Shown here: piece after piece, positions 29,759 to 29,935 of the stretch
How the letters are laid out: each line of letters starts with the position of its first letter
Position numbering within the stretch: position 1 is the stretch's first letter
DNA from: Candidatus Uhrbacteria bacterium
GTDB lineage: Bacteria > Patescibacteriota > Patescibacteriia > JACQRZ01
Assembly: GCA_016209345.1 (NCBI GenBank)
Contig: JACQWH010000025.1
Coordinates: 1-29,935 of the forward strand
Direction: 5' to 3'
Length of the DNA: 29,935 nt
Notes under the pieces: model-generated
The model's input: the letters and a program-made list of their open reading frames with translations, nothing else
The model's database searches: none
Told to the model about the DNA's origin: nothing
Made by a program: the position numbers and the translations under genes

Positions 29759-29847
29759 CCGCAACAGCCGGTGGCTGTTGCGGGGAGTCGAACGGGCGCG
29801 ATAACGAGCAGCGCCCAGGACCGCTCGTCGGATGCGAGCGGCGACTC
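29759..29847. ncRNA. Candidate structured RNA: hairpin plus three-way junction
   Basis: A perfect 11-bp hairpin (CCGCAACAGCC/GGCTGTTGCGG, 29759-29783, loop GGT) is followed by GAGTCG (29785-29790), which pairs with CGACTC (29842-29847). These enclose two perfect hairpins: GGGCGC/GCGCCC (29794-29799 with 29811-29816) and CCGCTCG/CGAGCGG (29821-29827 with 29835-29841). The layout is a three-way junction with AGGA between the inner hairpins. It follows tRNA-Leu, is GC-rich and matches no RNA family I know; either strand could be transcribed. Confidence 0.45.
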
Positions 29848-29935
29848 AAATCACAAATAAATCACAATTCATAAAATCCAAAACAACACTACCCGCCTTT
29901 TGAATTTTGGATTTGAAATTTATTTGGAGCTTGGA
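29847..29935. repeat. Heptamer tract, cut by the window edge
   Basis: CAAATCA, CAAATAA, ATCACAA, TTCATAA and AATCCAA follow in 7-nt register (29847-29881). After a short centre come TTTTGAA, TTTTGGA, TTTGAAA and TTTATTT (29898-29925). The units are of the same type as those at 21981-22087. Confidence 0.7.

Overview
This window looks like part of a small-genome bacterium of the Patescibacteria/CPR type, probably Parcubacteria-like. That assignment is an inference from gene content and style, because no 16S rRNA is present. The clues are large proteins of no known family beside a core housekeeping set, a LemA-HtpX pair, a lone CofE-like ligase, tightly overlapping genes, core genes that almost all lack a Shine-Dalgarno sequence, and several promoters whose -10 box lies only 6-9 nt from the start codon. 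UGA is used as a stop (glyA, the RibD-like gene, the CofE-like gene), so the UGA=Gly code of Gracilibacteria/Absconditabacteria is unlikely.

Layout. 1-7423 (+): the 3' part of groEL, a 1403-aa unknown protein, a RelB/RelE-type toxin-antitoxin pair with a frameshifted toxin, and a MntA/HepT (MNT-HEPN) toxin-antitoxin pair. 7412-9325 (-): an overlapping three-gene unit of an ECF S-component-like membrane protein, a RibD-C/DHFR-fold reductase and a CofE-like gamma-glutamyl ligase. 9326-9905 has no gene but holds repeats and hairpins. 9906-15419 (+): a GC-rich secreted clan GH-A-like protein, pyruvate kinase, a MITE-like element, lgt, a LAGLIDADG endonuclease running into tRNA-Asp, a 26-aa basic protein and rpsT. 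15451-25861 (-): dsbA-like, uvrA, leuS, glyA, a 562-aa unknown protein and holA. 26026-29935 (+): lemA, htpX, secG, a membrane-anchored SBP_bac_5 protein, tRNA-Leu and a possible structured RNA.

The core genes cover protein folding (groEL, htpX, dsbA-like), translation (leuS, two tRNAs, rpsT), replication and repair (holA, uvrA), one-carbon metabolism (glyA), glycolysis (pyk), and secretion and lipoprotein maturation (secG, lgt). The S-component, reductase and ligase genes overlap so tightly that they probably act together on one imported cofactor or its precursor; which one is unknown.

The most unusual signal is between the genes. At least seven tracts are built from degenerate 7-nt units, often as two opposed arms of complementary heptamers. 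They start at, or even inside, the 3' ends of coding regions (uvrA, leuS, after groEL and secG). A second family is a 28-nt hairpin unit found as head-to-head pairs, singly, and once in frame inside lgt. Other palindromic elements are a 178-bp MITE with perfect 20-bp ends at the pyk stop codon, a 174-bp element with perfect 27-bp ends before the RelBE-type pair, a 60-bp near-perfect hairpin, and a perfect loopless 42-bp palindrome upstream of uvrA.
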